Shown: positions 19,855 to 30,994 of the stretch, in pieces
Numbering within the stretch: the first letter of the stretch is position 1
Layout: every line of letters starts with the position of its first letter
Assembly: GCA_030950925.1 (NCBI GenBank)
Contig: JAUZQO010000003.1
Span: 1 to 64,000 of the forward strand
DNA from: Mariprofundaceae bacterium
GTDB taxonomy: Bacteria; Pseudomonadota; Zetaproteobacteria; Mariprofundales; Mariprofundaceae
DNA length: 64,000 bases
Reading direction: 5' to 3'
Notes under the pieces: generated by a model
What the model saw: the letters and a program-made list of their open reading frames with translations, nothing else
What the model was told of the DNA's origin: nothing
Database searches by the model: none
Translations under genes and position numbers: made by a program

Positions 19855-20943
19855 TTAAGACCTCCAAGGCTGGTAATAGCCAATCATATCACTTAAAATC
19901 GTTAAACTACTGTTCAATTCGCCCGCATAAGTAAACAAGCCCAAGACCGCAATCCAAGCCAAGGTCCAAGGTAAAAAGACCTTCCAACCCAAACGCATCA
20001 TTTGGTCATAGCGAAAACGTGGGAATGTGGCACGGAACCAAATAAAGACAAAGATAAAAAAGCTTGTCTTCAACAACAACCAAACCGTACCTGGTATAAA
20101 GTCCAAGGCAGGAATCGGTGCATCCCATCCGCCCATGAAAAGAATCGAGGTGAGCAAGCTAATCAGAATCATCGCACCATATTCAGCCAATGAGAATGTG
20201 GCAAACCACATACCTGAATACTCCACAATATGACCTGCAACCAATTCTGCTTCACCTTCTACCAAATCAAACGGTGTGCGGTTTGTCTCGGCACAGCCTG
20301 AAATGAAGTACACCAAAAACATGGGGAACAATGGAATAATATACCAGTGCCAGAAGCCACCTTTCTGTGCATTCACAATCACCGATAAATCCATACTGCC
20401 TGCCAACATCAATACACAGACCAAAGCAAAGCCCATGGATATTTCATAAGAAATCATTTGGCATGTTGCGCGCACCGAAGCGATCAGTGCATACTTGGAG
20501 TTCGATGACCAGCCAGCCATCAATACACCATAAATCGCCAAGCTAGAAATAGCCAAGATATATAAAATACCCACGTTCAAATGTGCAATCGCCATCACAT
20601 GCGCTGTATCCCACAAGCCAAACAGTGTTGTTTCACCAAAAGGCACCACTGCAAACGCCACCAAAGCAGGTACCAGTGCCATCACAGGTGCAGCAACAAA
20701 CAATATTTTATTGGATTTAGCAGGAATAATGGTTTCTTTCAAGAAAAGCTTTAAACCATCAGCCAGTGGTTGCAACAAACCAAGCGGCCCCACACGGTTA
20801 CAACCCTTACGCACTTGCATCAAACCAATCACACGACGTTCAGCGTAAGTTATATATGCCACAGATAAAGCAATTGGAATAGCAATCGCTAAAATCTCCA
20901 GCGCCCAAATCAGCCCTGTTAGCGCCATATCGGTCCACTCCAT
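19855..20943 (-). CDS. nuoH: NADH-quinone oxidoreductase subunit H
   Basis: 362-aa membrane subunit that forms much of the quinone chamber. Recognisable segments are [39 protein letters not shown] and [21 protein letters not shown]. The start codon overlaps the nuoG stop (TAATG). Confidence 0.97.
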   Translation of the reverse strand: MEWTDMALTGLIWALEILAIAIPIALSVAYITYAERRVIGLMQVRKGCNRVGPLGLLQPLADGLKLFLKETIIPAKSNKILFVAAPVMALVPALVAFAVVPFGETTLFGLWDTAHVMAIAHLNVGILYILAISSLAIYGVLMAGWSSNSKYALIASVRATCQMISYEISMGFALVCVLMLAGSMDLSVIVNAQKGGFWHWYIIPLFPMFLVYFISGCAETNRTPFDLVEGEAELVAGHIVEYSGMWFATFSLAEYGAMILISLLTSILFMGGWDAPIPALDFIPGTVWLLLKTSFFIFVFIWFRATFPRFRYDQMMRLGWKVFLPWTLAWIAVLGLFTYAGELNSSLTILSDMIGYYQPWRS

Positions 20944-23297
20944 TACTGACCTCCCCCAAGGCTAGCCATGACTTCACAGGACAAGTCGCCTGCAACGCCA
21001 CGTTTAGCAATAAATAATACGCCCTCAACCACATCATCACGTACACCCACATCAAATGTAAAATCACCCGATGCCGTTCGAACCAAACACGCTCCAGGCT
21101 TCAAACCTGCGGCTTGCAGTGTATTGGGATGAAGCAACACATCATCCAAAGCACGAATATGCCCTGCTTCTGTCAATGATTTCGAAGCTCTCACCCATGC
21201 ACCTTCACGATACATCGAATAACGACTAATCACATCCAACGCCATCACAGGTGCAATACCTGTTGGTAAAAATATGGCATCTTTTTGGCGAGCGACTGGC
21301 ATATGCCAAGCATCATCCACACAGTCACTCCAAAGCACAGCCAAGCTCGGCAAATACCCTTGAACCAGCGTTCTAATTTCACGCACATCAACAGCAGGAA
21401 CATCCACATCAAAGCCCTGAATTAAACGCATCATGACCTTCCATAAAGGTCGCCCCTCGCCCACTGTTGATAGGGGTTCATCAGCATTTCGCACATTACC
21501 TGACATATTGATAAATGTGCCATCCACTTCAGAATAAGCCGATGCAGGCAGCATCACATCCGCATATTCAGATACATCGCCAGCAACAGCACCAACTTGT
21601 ACCAAAGGCACCTTGCCCATCGCACGTTTGGCTTGCATGGAGAACAAACCATCACCCAAAGGATCACTTCCAATCAATAACAAAGCATCCAATTCACCAT
21701 CATGAGCGGCATCAAACAAATCACTAACACTGGTTCGAATATCGCCAAAGACCGCACTCAACAAGGAGGCATTCATGCCTTCTGGAATCAAGTTCCGTGC
21801 ATCGCGACCTTCTTCGCCATGACCTGAAGCTCGCGCTATCAAATCCAAACCATGAATCAACGCAGCAGCATCTGCATGCGAACGAATTTCTTCACCCACA
21901 AGTAACGCACAAGAATCTGCCAACAATGCGTCCGCCAACAATTTTCCTGCTTCATGACGCTCAGGCACAGCTGATAACCAAGCATCCATACCTGCCGCTG
22001 TTTTGCCCAAATCTTTCAATTGCTGCATCGCTCTCGCAATCACTGCACCCCATTCACGCGGGCGAATCAATGCATCATGCGTTAATTCACTGTTGGTACG
22101 GTAATTCATCGCACCAATACGTGTTACAGGCTTATTCGAAAAAGTACGTTTGCGTAAACCTTGCATCAAAATAGGCAAGCGTTGACGCAAATCAGAGCCT
22201 AAAATCACCACTTCATCAGCAGTTACAATGTTCTCAGGCGTCATCCCAAAACCTTCTTCAAAGGCAAAGGGACGCATATCACGGCGATGCAAGTCAAAGG
22301 CAACCTTGGCATCTTTAAAAATACGATCATGCAACAAACGAATTGAAGTCAATCCTTCTATGCTCCAATCGGGTGAAAAAACAATGCCCACGCGCTTATC
22401 TTTTAACAAATTCACTGTTTTTTCTACAGCAGCATCCCAAGTAACCACCTGCATCCCTGAATCAGTACGGATGGATGGTGTTAAGATACGTGCATCCGAA
22501 CGAAATGAATCATGCACATAGCGACCACGGTCACAAATCCAAGATTCACCCATATCATGATCGGGTTTGATACGAATGACTTCATCACCCCGTGATTCAA
22601 TCACAATATCACAGCCTTGAGGGCATTGTGTGCATGTACTCTTGTGGCGTTTTACCTCCCAAGGACGAGAAACATCGTGCGAAGGCTTATCCAATAGTGC
22701 ACCCACGGGACAAATATCCGCCAAGTTTCCTGACAATTCCGAAGCCAATGCATCTTCAACCACACCTTCAATACGCATGTGATCTGAACGGTTCAAGACT
22801 CCCATATCACCCGTACCTGCAATCTCTTCCGCAAAGCGGACGCAGCGTGTGCAATGAATGCAACGGGTCATACATGTGCTGACAAATGGACCAAGATTAT
22901 GGTCAACCACAGCACGTTTAATTTCTTTATAGCGACCATGGCTTGATCCATGTTCAACCGCGTAGTCTTGCAGCTTACATTCACCACCTTGATCACACAC
23001 AGGGCAATCCAAAGGGTGATTGATAAGCAAGTACTCCATGATCATCTCACGATCTTTACTCAAACTTTCAGAATGCGTCGTCACACGCATGCCTTCACCC
23101 ACTGGCGTACAACATGATGCCGCTGGCTTGCCCCAGCCTTCCACTTCAACCAAGCACATACGGCAATTCGCAGCCACAGAAAGCTCTGGATGATAACAAA
23201 AATATGGCACATCCGCGCCATGCGTACGACATGCTTCTAAGATGCTCGTTCCAGATGAAACGGTGACCTCTTCTTCATTGATAAATAAAGTTGTCAT
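20943..23297 (-). CDS. nuoG: NADH-quinone oxidoreductase subunit G
   Basis: 784-aa peripheral-arm subunit with iron-sulfur clusters. The N-terminal [2Fe-2S] ferredoxin domain has [21 protein letters not shown] His/Cys-ligated cluster region has [18 protein letters not shown], a [4Fe-4S] motif has [10 protein letters not shown], and the start of the molybdopterin-like domain has CTQCPQGC. The molybdopterin-type C-terminal part is divergent, as is usual for NuoG. It overlaps nuoF by four bases. Confidence 0.97.
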   Translation of the reverse strand: MTTLFINEEEVTVSSGTSILEACRTHGADVPYFCYHPELSVAANCRMCLVEVEGWGKPAASCCTPVGEGMRVTTHSESLSKDREMIMEYLLINHPLDCPVCDQGGECKLQDYAVEHGSSHGRYKEIKRAVVDHNLGPFVSTCMTRCIHCTRCVRFAEEIAGTGDMGVLNRSDHMRIEGVVEDALASELSGNLADICPVGALLDKPSHDVSRPWEVKRHKSTCTQCPQGCDIVIESRGDEVIRIKPDHDMGESWICDRGRYVHDSFRSDARILTPSIRTDSGMQVVTWDAAVEKTVNLLKDKRVGIVFSPDWSIEGLTSIRLLHDRIFKDAKVAFDLHRRDMRPFAFEEGFGMTPENIVTADEVVILGSDLRQRLPILMQGLRKRTFSNKPVTRIGAMNYRTNSELTHDALIRPREWGAVIARAMQQLKDLGKTAAGMDAWLSAVPERHEAGKLLADALLADSCALLVGEEIRSHADAAALIHGLDLIARASGHGEEGRDARNLIPEGMNASLLSAVFGDIRTSVSDLFDAAHDGELDALLLIGSDPLGDGLFSMQAKRAMGKVPLVQVGAVAGDVSEYADVMLPASAYSEVDGTFINMSGNVRNADEPLSTVGEGRPLWKVMMRLIQGFDVDVPAVDVREIRTLVQGYLPSLAVLWSDCVDDAWHMPVARQKDAIFLPTGIAPVMALDVISRYSMYREGAWVRASKSLTEAGHIRALDDVLLHPNTLQAAGLKPGACLVRTASGDFTFDVGVRDDVVEGVLFIAKRGVAGDLSCEVMASLGGGQ

Positions 23298-24571
23298 GCA
23301 GCCTTCTCCATCAACCTTGCGCGAACTTCATCGGGAAAATGTTTTAATAACGACAAAATTGGTGCAGCAGCACCATCTGCCAACGCACAAATCGTGCGCC
23401 CTGCCATATGCGTTGCTACATCATATAAAACCGTTAAATCTTCTTCACAACCTTGACCATTCTCAACACGTATCATGACACGCTCCAACCAACCTGTACC
23501 TTCTCGGCAAGGTGAGCACTGGCCACACGATTCATGCGCATAAAAATGTGTTAAACGCCGTGTTAAAGCAATCACATCCGCCGTTTCATCCATGACAATA
23601 ATCGCGCCCGAACCCAACATCGAGCCAGCCTTCATCATGGCATCATACGTGAGCGGTGTATCATAATGTTCAGCAAGCAACCATGGCGTAGAAGAGCCAC
23701 CTGGAATAATTACCTTAGGTACTGTGCCATGCTGTAAACCACCACAATACTCTTCAATCAACGTTTTCAACGAAGTACCCATCGGTACTTCGTAGTTTCC
23801 AGGCTTGTTCACATGCCCCGAAACTGAGAAAATTTTCATACCTGTATTATTGGGTACACCAATCGCTGCGTGCCAATCTCCACCAAATTCTAAAATCGCA
23901 GGAATGGTTGCCAATGTTTCCACATTATTCACCACCGTTGGGCAACGATAAAAACCTTCAACCGCAGGAAAAGGCGGTTTGAAACGTGGACGACCAGGGC
24001 GACCTTCCAACGATTCAATCAATGCCGTTTCTTCACCACAAATATACGCACCAGCACCCCGATGCACTGTTAAGTCCATGGAAAAATCTGTACCCAAAAT
24101 ATTCTCACCCAAAAGGTTCGCTGCATAGGCTTCTTCAATGGCAGCATCCAACACATTGGCTTCATGCAAAAATTCGCCGCGAATATAAATATAGGCATCT
24201 TTTACACCCAAGGCAAAACCCGACATCAACATACCTTCAATCAGAAGGTGTGGATCAAAACGCATAATATCCCGATCTTTAAAGGTACCAGGCTCACCCT
24301 CATCCGCATTACATAACAAATATGTTGGCTTACCCGTAAGCCGTGGCACAAATGACCACTTCAAACCTGTTGGAAAACCAGCACCACCTCGCCCACGCAA
24401 ACCCGATTTTTTCACTTCATCCATAATACGTTCATTGTCGAAGTCTTTCAGTACCGTCGGTAAAAATTTGTATGCGCCATTTTTTTTCGCAACAGCCAAA
24501 GAGGTCTGATTTTCGAGGTGAATACGGTCAAAACAAATCGCTTTAACCTGTTTGGGATCCGATGAAATCAT
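23294..24571 (-). CDS. nuoF: NADH-quinone oxidoreductase subunit F (NADH and FMN binding)
   Basis: 425-aa NADH-oxidising subunit. The nucleotide and FMN binding segments GLRGRGGAGFPTGLKW and CNADEGEPGTFKDRD are clear, and the [4Fe-4S] N3 ligands lie in ESCGQCSPCREGTGW. Four-base overlaps with nuoE and nuoG indicate translational coupling. Confidence 0.98.
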   Translation of the reverse strand: MISSDPKQVKAICFDRIHLENQTSLAVAKKNGAYKFLPTVLKDFDNERIMDEVKKSGLRGRGGAGFPTGLKWSFVPRLTGKPTYLLCNADEGEPGTFKDRDIMRFDPHLLIEGMLMSGFALGVKDAYIYIRGEFLHEANVLDAAIEEAYAANLLGENILGTDFSMDLTVHRGAGAYICGEETALIESLEGRPGRPRFKPPFPAVEGFYRCPTVVNNVETLATIPAILEFGGDWHAAIGVPNNTGMKIFSVSGHVNKPGNYEVPMGTSLKTLIEEYCGGLQHGTVPKVIIPGGSSTPWLLAEHYDTPLTYDAMMKAGSMLGSGAIIVMDETADVIALTRRLTHFYAHESCGQCSPCREGTGWLERVMIRVENGQGCEEDLTVLYDVATHMAGRTICALADGAAAPILSLLKHFPDEVRARLMEKAA

Positions 24572-25065
24572 GACTGACCTCCAGATACCCGTGTAATAAA
24601 TGCATCCATATAAGTCGCATCCACTTTTTCATGGTATTCATTGTTAATCTGAACAACAGGCGCACCACCACAAGCCCCCGCGCATTCCACTTCTGTCACG
24701 GTAAACATGCCATCAGATGTGGTTTCACCCACTTCAATACCCAAGCTTTCTGTCATATGCGCCAACAATTCATTGGCACCATTCAACATACAACCCGCAT
24801 TCGTACACACTTCCAACAAATAAGTACCACAAGGTTTTTCACGAAACATGGTATAAAACGTGACGACTTCACGCACCACCATCAAGCGCAAATTCAAGGT
24901 GTCTGCAACCAATTGTTGAGCAGCCATCGACAAATAACCAAAATCTTCTTGAGCCATGTGCAAAACAGGCAACAACGCTGAACGCTTACCTGGATATTTC
25001 TTCACCAGCACATCAATTTCTTGCAAACGTTCAGAAGTAAAATGAATCTCGTTTTGCAAACTCAT
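24568..25065 (-). CDS. nuoE: NADH-quinone oxidoreductase subunit E
   Basis: Thioredoxin-like [2Fe-2S] subunit (N1a) that sits next to NuoF. Cys ligands are visible in [10 protein letters not shown] and [11 protein letters not shown] start it at ATG 25065 (165 aa). That codon overlaps the nuoD stop by four bases and has GGAGGTG six bases upstream; the longer open frame to 25140 only shadows nuoD. Confidence 0.96.
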   Translation of the reverse strand: MSLQNEIHFTSERLQEIDVLVKKYPGKRSALLPVLHMAQEDFGYLSMAAQQLVADTLNLRLMVVREVVTFYTMFREKPCGTYLLEVCTNAGCMLNGANELLAHMTESLGIEVGETTSDGMFTVTEVECAGACGGAPVVQINNEYHEKVDATYMDAFITRVSGGQS

Positions 25066-26240
25066 CGATCCACCTCCCCAAATACAATATCTTGTGTACC
25101 AAGAATCGCCACAACATCGGCAATCATGTGACCACGACACATATAATCCAAAGCTTCCAAATGCGCAAAACCCGCAGCACGCACTTTCATGCGATAGGGT
25201 TTATTGGAACCATCCGACACCAAGTATACGCCGAATTCACCCTTAGGATGCTCCACGGCAGTATATACTTCACCTGCTGGCACATGATACCCCTCAGAGA
25301 AATATTTAAAGTGATGAATCAATGTTTCCATATCATCTTTCATATCTGCACGATCAGGACTACTTAAACGTCCATCACGCGATTTAATGTCACCGGGGTT
25401 GTCAAGCAACCATTCAATACATTGGCGGATAATTTCATTGGATTGACGCATTTCTTCCACACGTACCAAGTAACGATCATAGCAATCGCCCGTTGCACCC
25501 ACTGGAATATCAAATTCCATTTTATCATACACATCGTAAGGTTGTGTTTTACGTAAATCCCACGCAACACCAGAGGAACGAATCATAGGGCCACTAAAAC
25601 CCCAAGCCAACGCTGTTTCTTCATCCACAATTGCAATATCAACATTGCGCTGTTTCCAAATGCGATTTTCGGTCAGTAATGTTTCATACTCATCAATATA
25701 ACCAGGAAAAGTGTCCGTAAAAGCCTTAATTTTTTCCAACAAACCATCAGGAAGATCTTTACTCACGCCACCTGGACGGAAATATGCTGCATGCATACGC
25801 GCACCCGATACTTCTTCATAAAAATCGAAAATATCTTCGCGCTCACGAAAACAATACAAGAAGACCGTCATCGCACCAATATCAAGTGCCACCGCGCCCA
25901 ACCACATACAATGGTTCAAAATTCGTGTGAGTTCCGCAAACATCACACGAATATATTGCGCACGTTCGGGTGCTTCCACGCCCATCAGCTTTTCAACAGC
26001 CAATGCGTAAGCATGTTCATTGGCCATCATGGATACATAATCAAAACGATCAAAATAGGGTACATTTTGCAAGTATGTTTTTTGTTCAAATAATTTTTCA
26101 GTGCCACGGTGCAACAAGCCAATATGTGGCTCCGCACGTTCAACCACTTCACCATCCAACTCCAACACCAAGCGTAAAACACCATGCGCTGATGGGTGTT
26201 GAGGGCCAAAATTTAGGGTGTAATTCTTAATTTCAGCCAC
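25062..26240 (-). CDS. nuoD: NADH-quinone oxidoreductase subunit D
   Basis: 49-kDa-type subunit lining the quinone site. From GTG 26240 (AGGAG six bases upstream) it encodes 392 aa that begin [20 protein letters not shown], with the family's HPSAHG motif. Other matches are [10 protein letters not shown] and the C-terminal DIVFGEVDR. NuoC is a separate gene here, not fused as in enterobacteria. It overlaps nuoC by eight bases. Confidence 0.97.
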   Translation of the reverse strand: MAEIKNYTLNFGPQHPSAHGVLRLVLELDGEVVERAEPHIGLLHRGTEKLFEQKTYLQNVPYFDRFDYVSMMANEHAYALAVEKLMGVEAPERAQYIRVMFAELTRILNHCMWLGAVALDIGAMTVFLYCFREREDIFDFYEEVSGARMHAAYFRPGGVSKDLPDGLLEKIKAFTDTFPGYIDEYETLLTENRIWKQRNVDIAIVDEETALAWGFSGPMIRSSGVAWDLRKTQPYDVYDKMEFDIPVGATGDCYDRYLVRVEEMRQSNEIIRQCIEWLLDNPGDIKSRDGRLSSPDRADMKDDMETLIHHFKYFSEGYHVPAGEVYTAVEHPKGEFGVYLVSDGSNKPYRMKVRAAGFAHLEALDYMCRGHMIADVVAILGTQDIVFGEVDR

Positions 26241-26829
26241 GGTCAGCTCCTGGCCACGTTTTAGGAATAAGCACACGGTTTTCCACCGCATTGGGACGAT
26301 AAACACAACGCCATTGCTCATCATCAAAGAACATCTCAACACGCCCTTCAACTGGGAAATCTTTGCGCATCGGATAACCTTCAAAACCATAATCCGTTAA
26401 CAAACGACGCAAATCAGGGTGGTGGTTAAAAATAACACCATACATTTCAAAAGCTTCCCGTTCAAACCAATTGGCAGTGGGCCAAACCTCAACCACAGAG
26501 TTCACCAATTGACGTGCATCCACCTGTACTTTTAAACGCAAGCGTTTGTTATGTTGAATGGACAATAAGTTATAAACAACTTGGTAGCGACCATCTTCTT
26601 TCACAAAACCCGGATATTCCGACATATCCACGCCACACAAGTCCATCAACTGTTCATAGCCTTGTTGATCTTTTAAATAATGGCACGCTTCAACAATACG
26701 ATCACAGCGCACCACGACGACGGTACAATCCAAACTCTTAGAAACTTCAAGAATTCCATCGCCAAATTGCTTTTTCAAGCCCACAACCTCGGGCAAATCT
26801 TGTTGCTCTTCTTTTATGTCATTCATCAT
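26233..26829 (-). CDS. nuoC: NADH-quinone oxidoreductase subunit C
   Basis: 198-aa 30-kDa-type subunit. The signature is [22 protein letters not shown] cut into overlapping parts: [10 protein letters not shown], then [20 protein letters not shown]. It precedes nuoD with a short overlap and follows nuoB by three bases. Confidence 0.96.
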   Translation of the reverse strand: MMNDIKEEQQDLPEVVGLKKQFGDGILEVSKSLDCTVVVVRCDRIVEACHYLKDQQGYEQLMDLCGVDMSEYPGFVKEDGRYQVVYNLLSIQHNKRLRLKVQVDARQLVNSVVEVWPTANWFEREAFEMYGVIFNHHPDLRRLLTDYGFEGYPMRKDFPVEGRVEMFFDDEQWRCVYRPNAVENRVLIPKTWPGADRG

Positions 26830-26832
26830 CAG

Positions 26833-27309
26833 TTACCGTGCGATTGTATTGGTGCGTTTGATTTTTTCCTGCAATTGAATAAAGCCATACAGCAAAGCTT
26901 CGGCAGTCGGGGGGCAACCTGGAATATAAATATCAACAGGTACAATACGGTCACAACCACGCGTTACCGCATAAGAATAGTGGTAGTATCCACCACCATT
27001 GGCACACGAACCCATTGAAATCACCCAGCGAGGCTCTGACATTTGGTCATATACCTTACGCAGTGCTGGTGCCATTTTATTACACAGCGTACCTGCAACA
27101 ACCATCACATCGGATTGACGTGGCGAAGGACGAAACACAATACCGAAGCGATCCAAATCATAACGTGATGCACCCGCATGCATCATTTCAACCGCACAGC
27201 ATGCCAAACCAAAGGTCATCGGCCATAACGAGCCTGCACGCGCACCATTGATTAATTTATCGGCCGTTGTGGTGATAAAACCTTTATCAAGCAGTCCTTC
27301 TATTCCCAT
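26833..27309 (-). CDS. nuoB: NADH-quinone oxidoreductase subunit B
   Basis: 158-aa subunit that holds cluster N2, the last electron carrier before quinone. Ligand motifs are CCAVEM (tandem Cys), [10 protein letters not shown] and [12 protein letters not shown]. It overlaps the end of nuoA by 10 bases. Confidence 0.98.
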   Translation of the reverse strand: MGIEGLLDKGFITTTADKLINGARAGSLWPMTFGLACCAVEMMHAGASRYDLDRFGIVFRPSPRQSDVMVVAGTLCNKMAPALRKVYDQMSEPRWVISMGSCANGGGYYHYSYAVTRGCDRIVPVDIYIPGCPPTAEALLYGFIQLQEKIKRTNTIAR

Positions 27310-27671
27310 TGCAAGGCTCCCTTGTTCCAGGCATAGATATATCCAACCAATAAAACCAATAAAAACAACATCATTTCAACAAAACCAAATATACCAATTT
27401 GATCCAACACCACAGCCCAGGGAAATAAAAATGCTGTTTCCAAATCAAAAATAACAAAAAGAATGGCAATCAGATAAAAACGAACATCAAAATGAATTCG
27501 CGCATCTTCAAAGGCCTCAAAACCACACTCATAAGGCGATAATTTTTCATCATCAGGCTTTTGTTCCGCGACCAACACGGTGATCATGAGAGGCATGGCT
27601 CCCATACCTAGAGCAACCAAAATAAAGATAAAAATGGGTATGTATTCGTTCGCTAAATATGCCGCGCCCAT
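27300..27671 (-). CDS. nuoA: NADH-quinone oxidoreductase subunit A
   Basis: 123-aa membrane subunit with three helices and the loop motif [14 protein letters not shown] that is diagnostic for NuoA. First gene of the nuo operon, with GGGGAGGG a few bases before its ATG. Confidence 0.97.
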   Translation of the reverse strand: MGAAYLANEYIPIFIFILVALGMGAMPLMITVLVAEQKPDDEKLSPYECGFEAFEDARIHFDVRFYLIAILFVIFDLETAFLFPWAVVLDQIGIFGFVEMMLFLLVLLVGYIYAWNKGALQWE

Positions 27672-27744
27672 TGCACCCTCCCCTTTGTAATTCTCAGCAC
27701 CAACACCCCTGTTGACACCCTACAGACTCAATCTGCGGGTCGGA

Positions 27745-27772
27745 TTTCTAGCAGAAACATTATTTTCGTCAA
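27745..27772 (-). promoter_or_regulatory. Candidate promoter of the nuo operon
   Basis: On the minus strand, TTGACG (27772-27767) is followed after 16 bases by TAGAAA (27750-27745), preceded by TGC, which makes an extended -10 element. It lies about 75 bases upstream of the nuoA start. Prediction from sequence only. Confidence 0.5.
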
Positions 27773-27848
27773 TATTTATCATGAATGGTTTTTCATAAAG
27801 ACCGCTGGGGGAACATTCATATTTAAAACATCTTATAGCCACCTATCT

Positions 27849-28595
27849 TCATGCTTCCAAGCCATTCAAAAAACTAAATTCACTGGGCAGATCATGCATC
27901 ACATGCCCTTCAAGGTCGTACTTTTTTGTACCCTGCACAACCCATGCTGGTTGCTTATTTATCCATGCCGAGAAGTCACCACGCAACATATCCACACTCT
28001 CCGAAAGATCAGCATAAACACTTAATTTCCATTTGTTTTCTATGCTATGCAGGGCAAACATCACAGCACCCAAGCCATCCAAATCTACCCGCCCATGCAG
28101 TAAAAAACCACCCACATTCTGCTGACGATGCACCACACCTCTTGCGCCACCATCTTGCCGCTCATACAACATCACATATTGCCCCGAAGCCCCGCGTTCC
28201 ATCACAAAAGGCAAGTCTTCCCCATCCATTTTATGCCAGCCTTGCTGTGTTGTATGCACCACACGTTTACCCAGATCTGCAAAAGGATCTTTCACAGCCT
28301 TTTGCGCCAACATATCCGCCAACATCGAGGCAGCATGAGCTTCATGCAACAAACGAAACTGGGCAGGCATATCACGGCTCAACAACAACAACCAAACATT
28401 TCCCAAGGGTGTATTGGGTGGCACTTGTGCACGTAAGCGATAGCCACCCAATGATAAAATAACCGAACCTTCCGAATCTATTGCCGTCATTTTTGCTGTG
28501 ATGAGGCTTCCATTGGGCCACGGCATTTTGGGTGCAACATCTGATTTACCTCCCGTTGGCAAACTTACAATCTGAGCTGCCACAAGGTTCATCAT
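27849..28595 (-). CDS. Uncharacterised protein of the flagellar cluster, possibly FliK-like
   Basis: 248 aa with no signal peptide or membrane segment. Residues about 28-80 (GSLITAKMTAIDSEGSVILS, LSLGGYRLRAQVPPNTPLG) resemble a beta-rich repeat seen in hook-length-control-type proteins. Residues 165-225 contain a second beta-rich stretch (LHGRVDLDGLGAVMFALHS). It is the last gene of the flh/fli operon, three bases after the DUF2802 gene. I do not recognise it with certainty. The FliK-like idea rests on a weak pattern plus context. Confidence 0.5.
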   Translation of the reverse strand: MMNLVAAQIVSLPTGGKSDVAPKMPWPNGSLITAKMTAIDSEGSVILSLGGYRLRAQVPPNTPLGNVWLLLLSRDMPAQFRLLHEAHAASMLADMLAQKAVKDPFADLGKRVVHTTQQGWHKMDGEDLPFVMERGASGQYVMLYERQDGGARGVVHRQQNVGGFLLHGRVDLDGLGAVMFALHSIENKWKLSVYADLSESVDMLRGDFSAWINKQPAWVVQGTKKYDLEGHVMHDLPSEFSFLNGLEA

Positions 28596-28598
28596 AAG

Positions 28599-29168
28599 CT
28601 ACACACCTTTTTGCAACATCAACATCAACTTCACTTGAGCCAATGGCATATTTAAGGTATCTGCAATACTATCCAATGAAGCACCTTCCCGTTGCATGCG
28701 TAGAATTTTCGCTACATCCATCACACCCTGCTTACTTTGCTGAGCAGCCTGTTCCACACGATTTGAACGGGGGGCTACTTGCACAGGCTTCATCTCCAAG
28801 TCTGCTTGCTTTGCCTTCAATAATTCGCGCGCCCTTGAACTAAACTGCGGTTCAATATCATCATCCAAATCATCCGCATGCATGCTCACAGGCATGGGAG
28901 GTGTCACGCCAACCTCCGTCACCTTATTTATTTTTTCTTGCTGTCGTTGTAGCAATGAAATTTGATTCAGGGCATCGTCCAATAATGCCGTCGCTTCTTG
29001 TAATTGTGCCGCAGCCTCAAGCAAGCCTGTTTCAATACGTTGCGTTCGTTGACCTTGTTTCCACCAAAGCGCCCACATCCCCAACAACACAACAATCAAT
29101 ACAATATCCACGCCAACAGAAAAAATATTCGTCGACATCATGCCAAGCCACATATCTACCATTCCCAT
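28599..29168 (-). CDS. Membrane-anchored DUF2802-type protein
   Basis: 189 aa. An N-terminal membrane helix (about 15-38) is followed by a coiled coil (about 40-80), an acidic linker, and a C-terminal helix-turn-helix-like segment (VAKILRMQREGASLDSIADT). DUF2802 proteins commonly sit next to fliA and chemotaxis genes in proteobacteria. Its role is unknown; a regulatory or structural role in flagellar assembly is inference from position, 10 bases after fliA. Confidence 0.65.
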   Translation of the reverse strand: MGMVDMWLGMMSTNIFSVGVDIVLIVVLLGMWALWWKQGQRTQRIETGLLEAAAQLQEATALLDDALNQISLLQRQQEKINKVTEVGVTPPMPVSMHADDLDDDIEPQFSSRARELLKAKQADLEMKPVQVAPRSNRVEQAAQQSKQGVMDVAKILRMQREGASLDSIADTLNMPLAQVKLMLMLQKGV

Positions 29169-29178
29169 TCACCCCACA

Positions 29179-29934
29179 TCATTCTTTTACATCCAGCTTT
29201 AAACTTCCTCGTAATCGTACGACCATCTGGCTATGCAATTGAGATATACGTGATTCGGTCAAACCCAACACCAATGCCACCTCTTTCATCGTCAGTTCTT
29301 CATAATAATACAAGGTCAGCAAAACCATTTCACGCTGGGGTAAACCTTCAATCGCTGCTGCCAGTTTCTCAACAAATTGCTGGGTTGCGGCTTGTCGTTC
29401 GGGCATCAAAGCTTCATCGCCTTCAAGCATATCCAACACATTCATTTCATCATCTTCACCCATTACCGAAGGAAGGTCATCAAAATGAACCACCGACATA
29501 CTGCGCACCTGATCGAGGCGTTTTCGATATTCGGAGACATCAATCTCTAAATATGCCGCCACCTCTGCTTCTTCTGCTGGTCGACCTTTTTCTTGTTCTA
29601 ACGTTGCCATCGCCAACTGGATGGATTTTGAAGCATCTCGTAAACTTCTCGGCATCCAGTCAAAAGCGCGCAAGTAGTCAATCATCGCACCACGCACACG
29701 GTAAGAGACAAAAGTTTTAAACTGCACTTCTCGTTCATCATCGAAACGTTGCGCACCATCTAACAGACCCAACACACCCGCATCAATCATGTCATCCAGC
29801 TCAATCGAAGCGGGTGTACGGCGCATCAATTGATCTGCATGATAACGAATCAAAGGCAAGTATTCCGCCAACAAACGCTCGGGGTCATTGAGCATCGAAG
29901 CTTCATTTTGCACATACTCCTTCACACCACTCAT
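29179..29934 (-). CDS. fliA: RNA polymerase sigma-28 factor FliA
   Basis: 251-aa flagellar sigma factor. Region 2 (LAEYLPLIRYHADQLMRRTP, DMIDAGVLGLLDGAQRF, VRGAMIDYLRAFDWMPRSLR) and region 4 (YYYEELTMKEVALVLGLTES, RISQLHSQ) are clear. It overlaps the upstream 73-aa gene by four bases. It should direct late flagellar genes, none of which are in this window. Confidence 0.96.
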   Translation of the reverse strand: MSGVKEYVQNEASMLNDPERLLAEYLPLIRYHADQLMRRTPASIELDDMIDAGVLGLLDGAQRFDDEREVQFKTFVSYRVRGAMIDYLRAFDWMPRSLRDASKSIQLAMATLEQEKGRPAEEAEVAAYLEIDVSEYRKRLDQVRSMSVVHFDDLPSVMGEDDEMNVLDMLEGDEALMPERQAATQQFVEKLAAAIEGLPQREMVLLTLYYYEELTMKEVALVLGLTESRISQLHSQMVVRLRGSLKLDVKE

Positions 29935-30152
29935 GGTGTTGACTCCCCATCATTCGAGTCCTCATTTTGAGGGGATAGCATCACATTCAACCACGCCAAA
30001 AGCATGCCCATCCAAGCCGCGCTCACAGCCAATACAAAAACACGAAACACGGATTCATTCCAGCCAACACCTTGTACCACACAAACAGCCAAACCGACCA
30101 ATCCCCCTGCCAGCCCCCCAGATGCCGCAGCATAAGAGACTTTCAGACTCAT
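29931..30152 (-). CDS. Small two-helix membrane protein between flhG and fliA
   Basis: 73 aa with two hydrophobic segments (about 5-28, Gly/Ala-rich, and 36-58) and an acidic C-terminal tail. It overlaps flhG upstream and fliA downstream by ATGA at both ends. This strict coupling argues that it is a real gene. I do not recognise a family. Confidence 0.7.
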   Translation of the reverse strand: MSLKVSYAAASGGLAGGLVGLAVCVVQGVGWNESVFRVFVLAVSAAWMGMLLAWLNVMLSPQNEDSNDGESTP

Positions 30153-30994
30153 ACAGGCACGCCAACAGTTTGCTCCTCACTCAAACTCTGGCCAAGACTA
30201 TGTTCCCAAAAAAATTGCAACCCTCCCTGACGAGAATCATCACGTGGTCGTGCCAACACAGTCTTCAGCGTTGCATCCAAAACTTTGTATGCTTCTCCAT
30301 GCTCCAAAAGATGTTGATGTTGCACTGCTTTTTGCACATCTTTTGAATTCGGCATGCAACCCACATAATCCAATTGCACATCCAAATAACGATCTGCCAC
30401 CGACATCAAGCGACGAAATGTAAGCTCACCTTCAAACGCATCCACTTGATTCACCAACACCATAAAACGATGCACATCACGCTGTTGCGACAACACTTTA
30501 ATCAACGCATAAGCATCCGTGAGCGATGTCGGATCAGGCGTTAATACCACCAAAGAAGATTCCGCCGATGCCACGAAGAACAACACATTATCACCAATTC
30601 CCGCTGCCGTATCAATCAACACCAAATCATAATCTTTGGCAGCCTCACGCATTTCATCCATCAAAATTTGCTGCTGATTGGAACGCAATACCGATAACTC
30701 CGCAAAACCACTGCCGCCAGGCAATACATCAAAACCTTGCTGGGTATGCACCAATACCTCCGACAACGAGGCACTTCCTGCCAACACTTGCTTCACAGAT
30801 CCACGACCTGAAATACCCAGCATCACATCCACATTTGCCATACCCAAATCAGCATCCAGCAACAACACACGCAATCCCTGCCGCACAGCTTTGGCAGCCA
30901 AATGGATGGAAAAAAAAGTTTTCCCCACACCACCTTTACCACTACTAATGGCAATCACACGCGGCGATATGTTGTCTTCATCATTCTTCGTCAT
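30149..30994 (-). CDS. flhG: Flagellar number regulator FlhG (FleN/YlxH, MinD-like ATPase)
   Basis: 281-aa MinD/ParA-type ATPase that limits flagellar number and works against FlhF. Deviant Walker A is SSGKGGVGKTFFS (about 16-28), followed by LLLDADLGMANVDVMLG and LIDTAAGIGDNV. It is coupled to flhF by a four-base overlap. Confidence 0.95.
   Translation of the reverse strand: MTKNDEDNISPRVIAISSGKGGVGKTFFSIHLAAKAVRQGLRVLLLDADLGMANVDVMLGISGRGSVKQVLAGSASLSEVLVHTQQGFDVLPGGSGFAELSVLRSNQQQILMDEMREAAKDYDLVLIDTAAGIGDNVLFFVASAESSLVVLTPDPTSLTDAYALIKVLSQQRDVHRFMVLVNQVDAFEGELTFRRLMSVADRYLDVQLDYVGCMPNSKDVQKAVQHQHLLEHGEAYKVLDATLKTVLARPRDDSRQGGLQFFWEHSLGQSLSEEQTVGVPV

Noticed and set aside
25066-25140. Longer nuoE reading frame with an N-terminal Cys-rich extension ([10 protein letters not shown]).
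   Set aside because: It lies wholly within nuoD in another frame. The ATG at 25065 has a strong ribosome-binding site and the standard coupling overlap.
26241-26390. Longer nuoD reading frame into nuoC, suggesting a different N-terminus or a nuoCD fusion.
   Set aside because: The extension is a shadow of nuoC. The GTG at 26240 with AGGAG gives the normal NuoD start.
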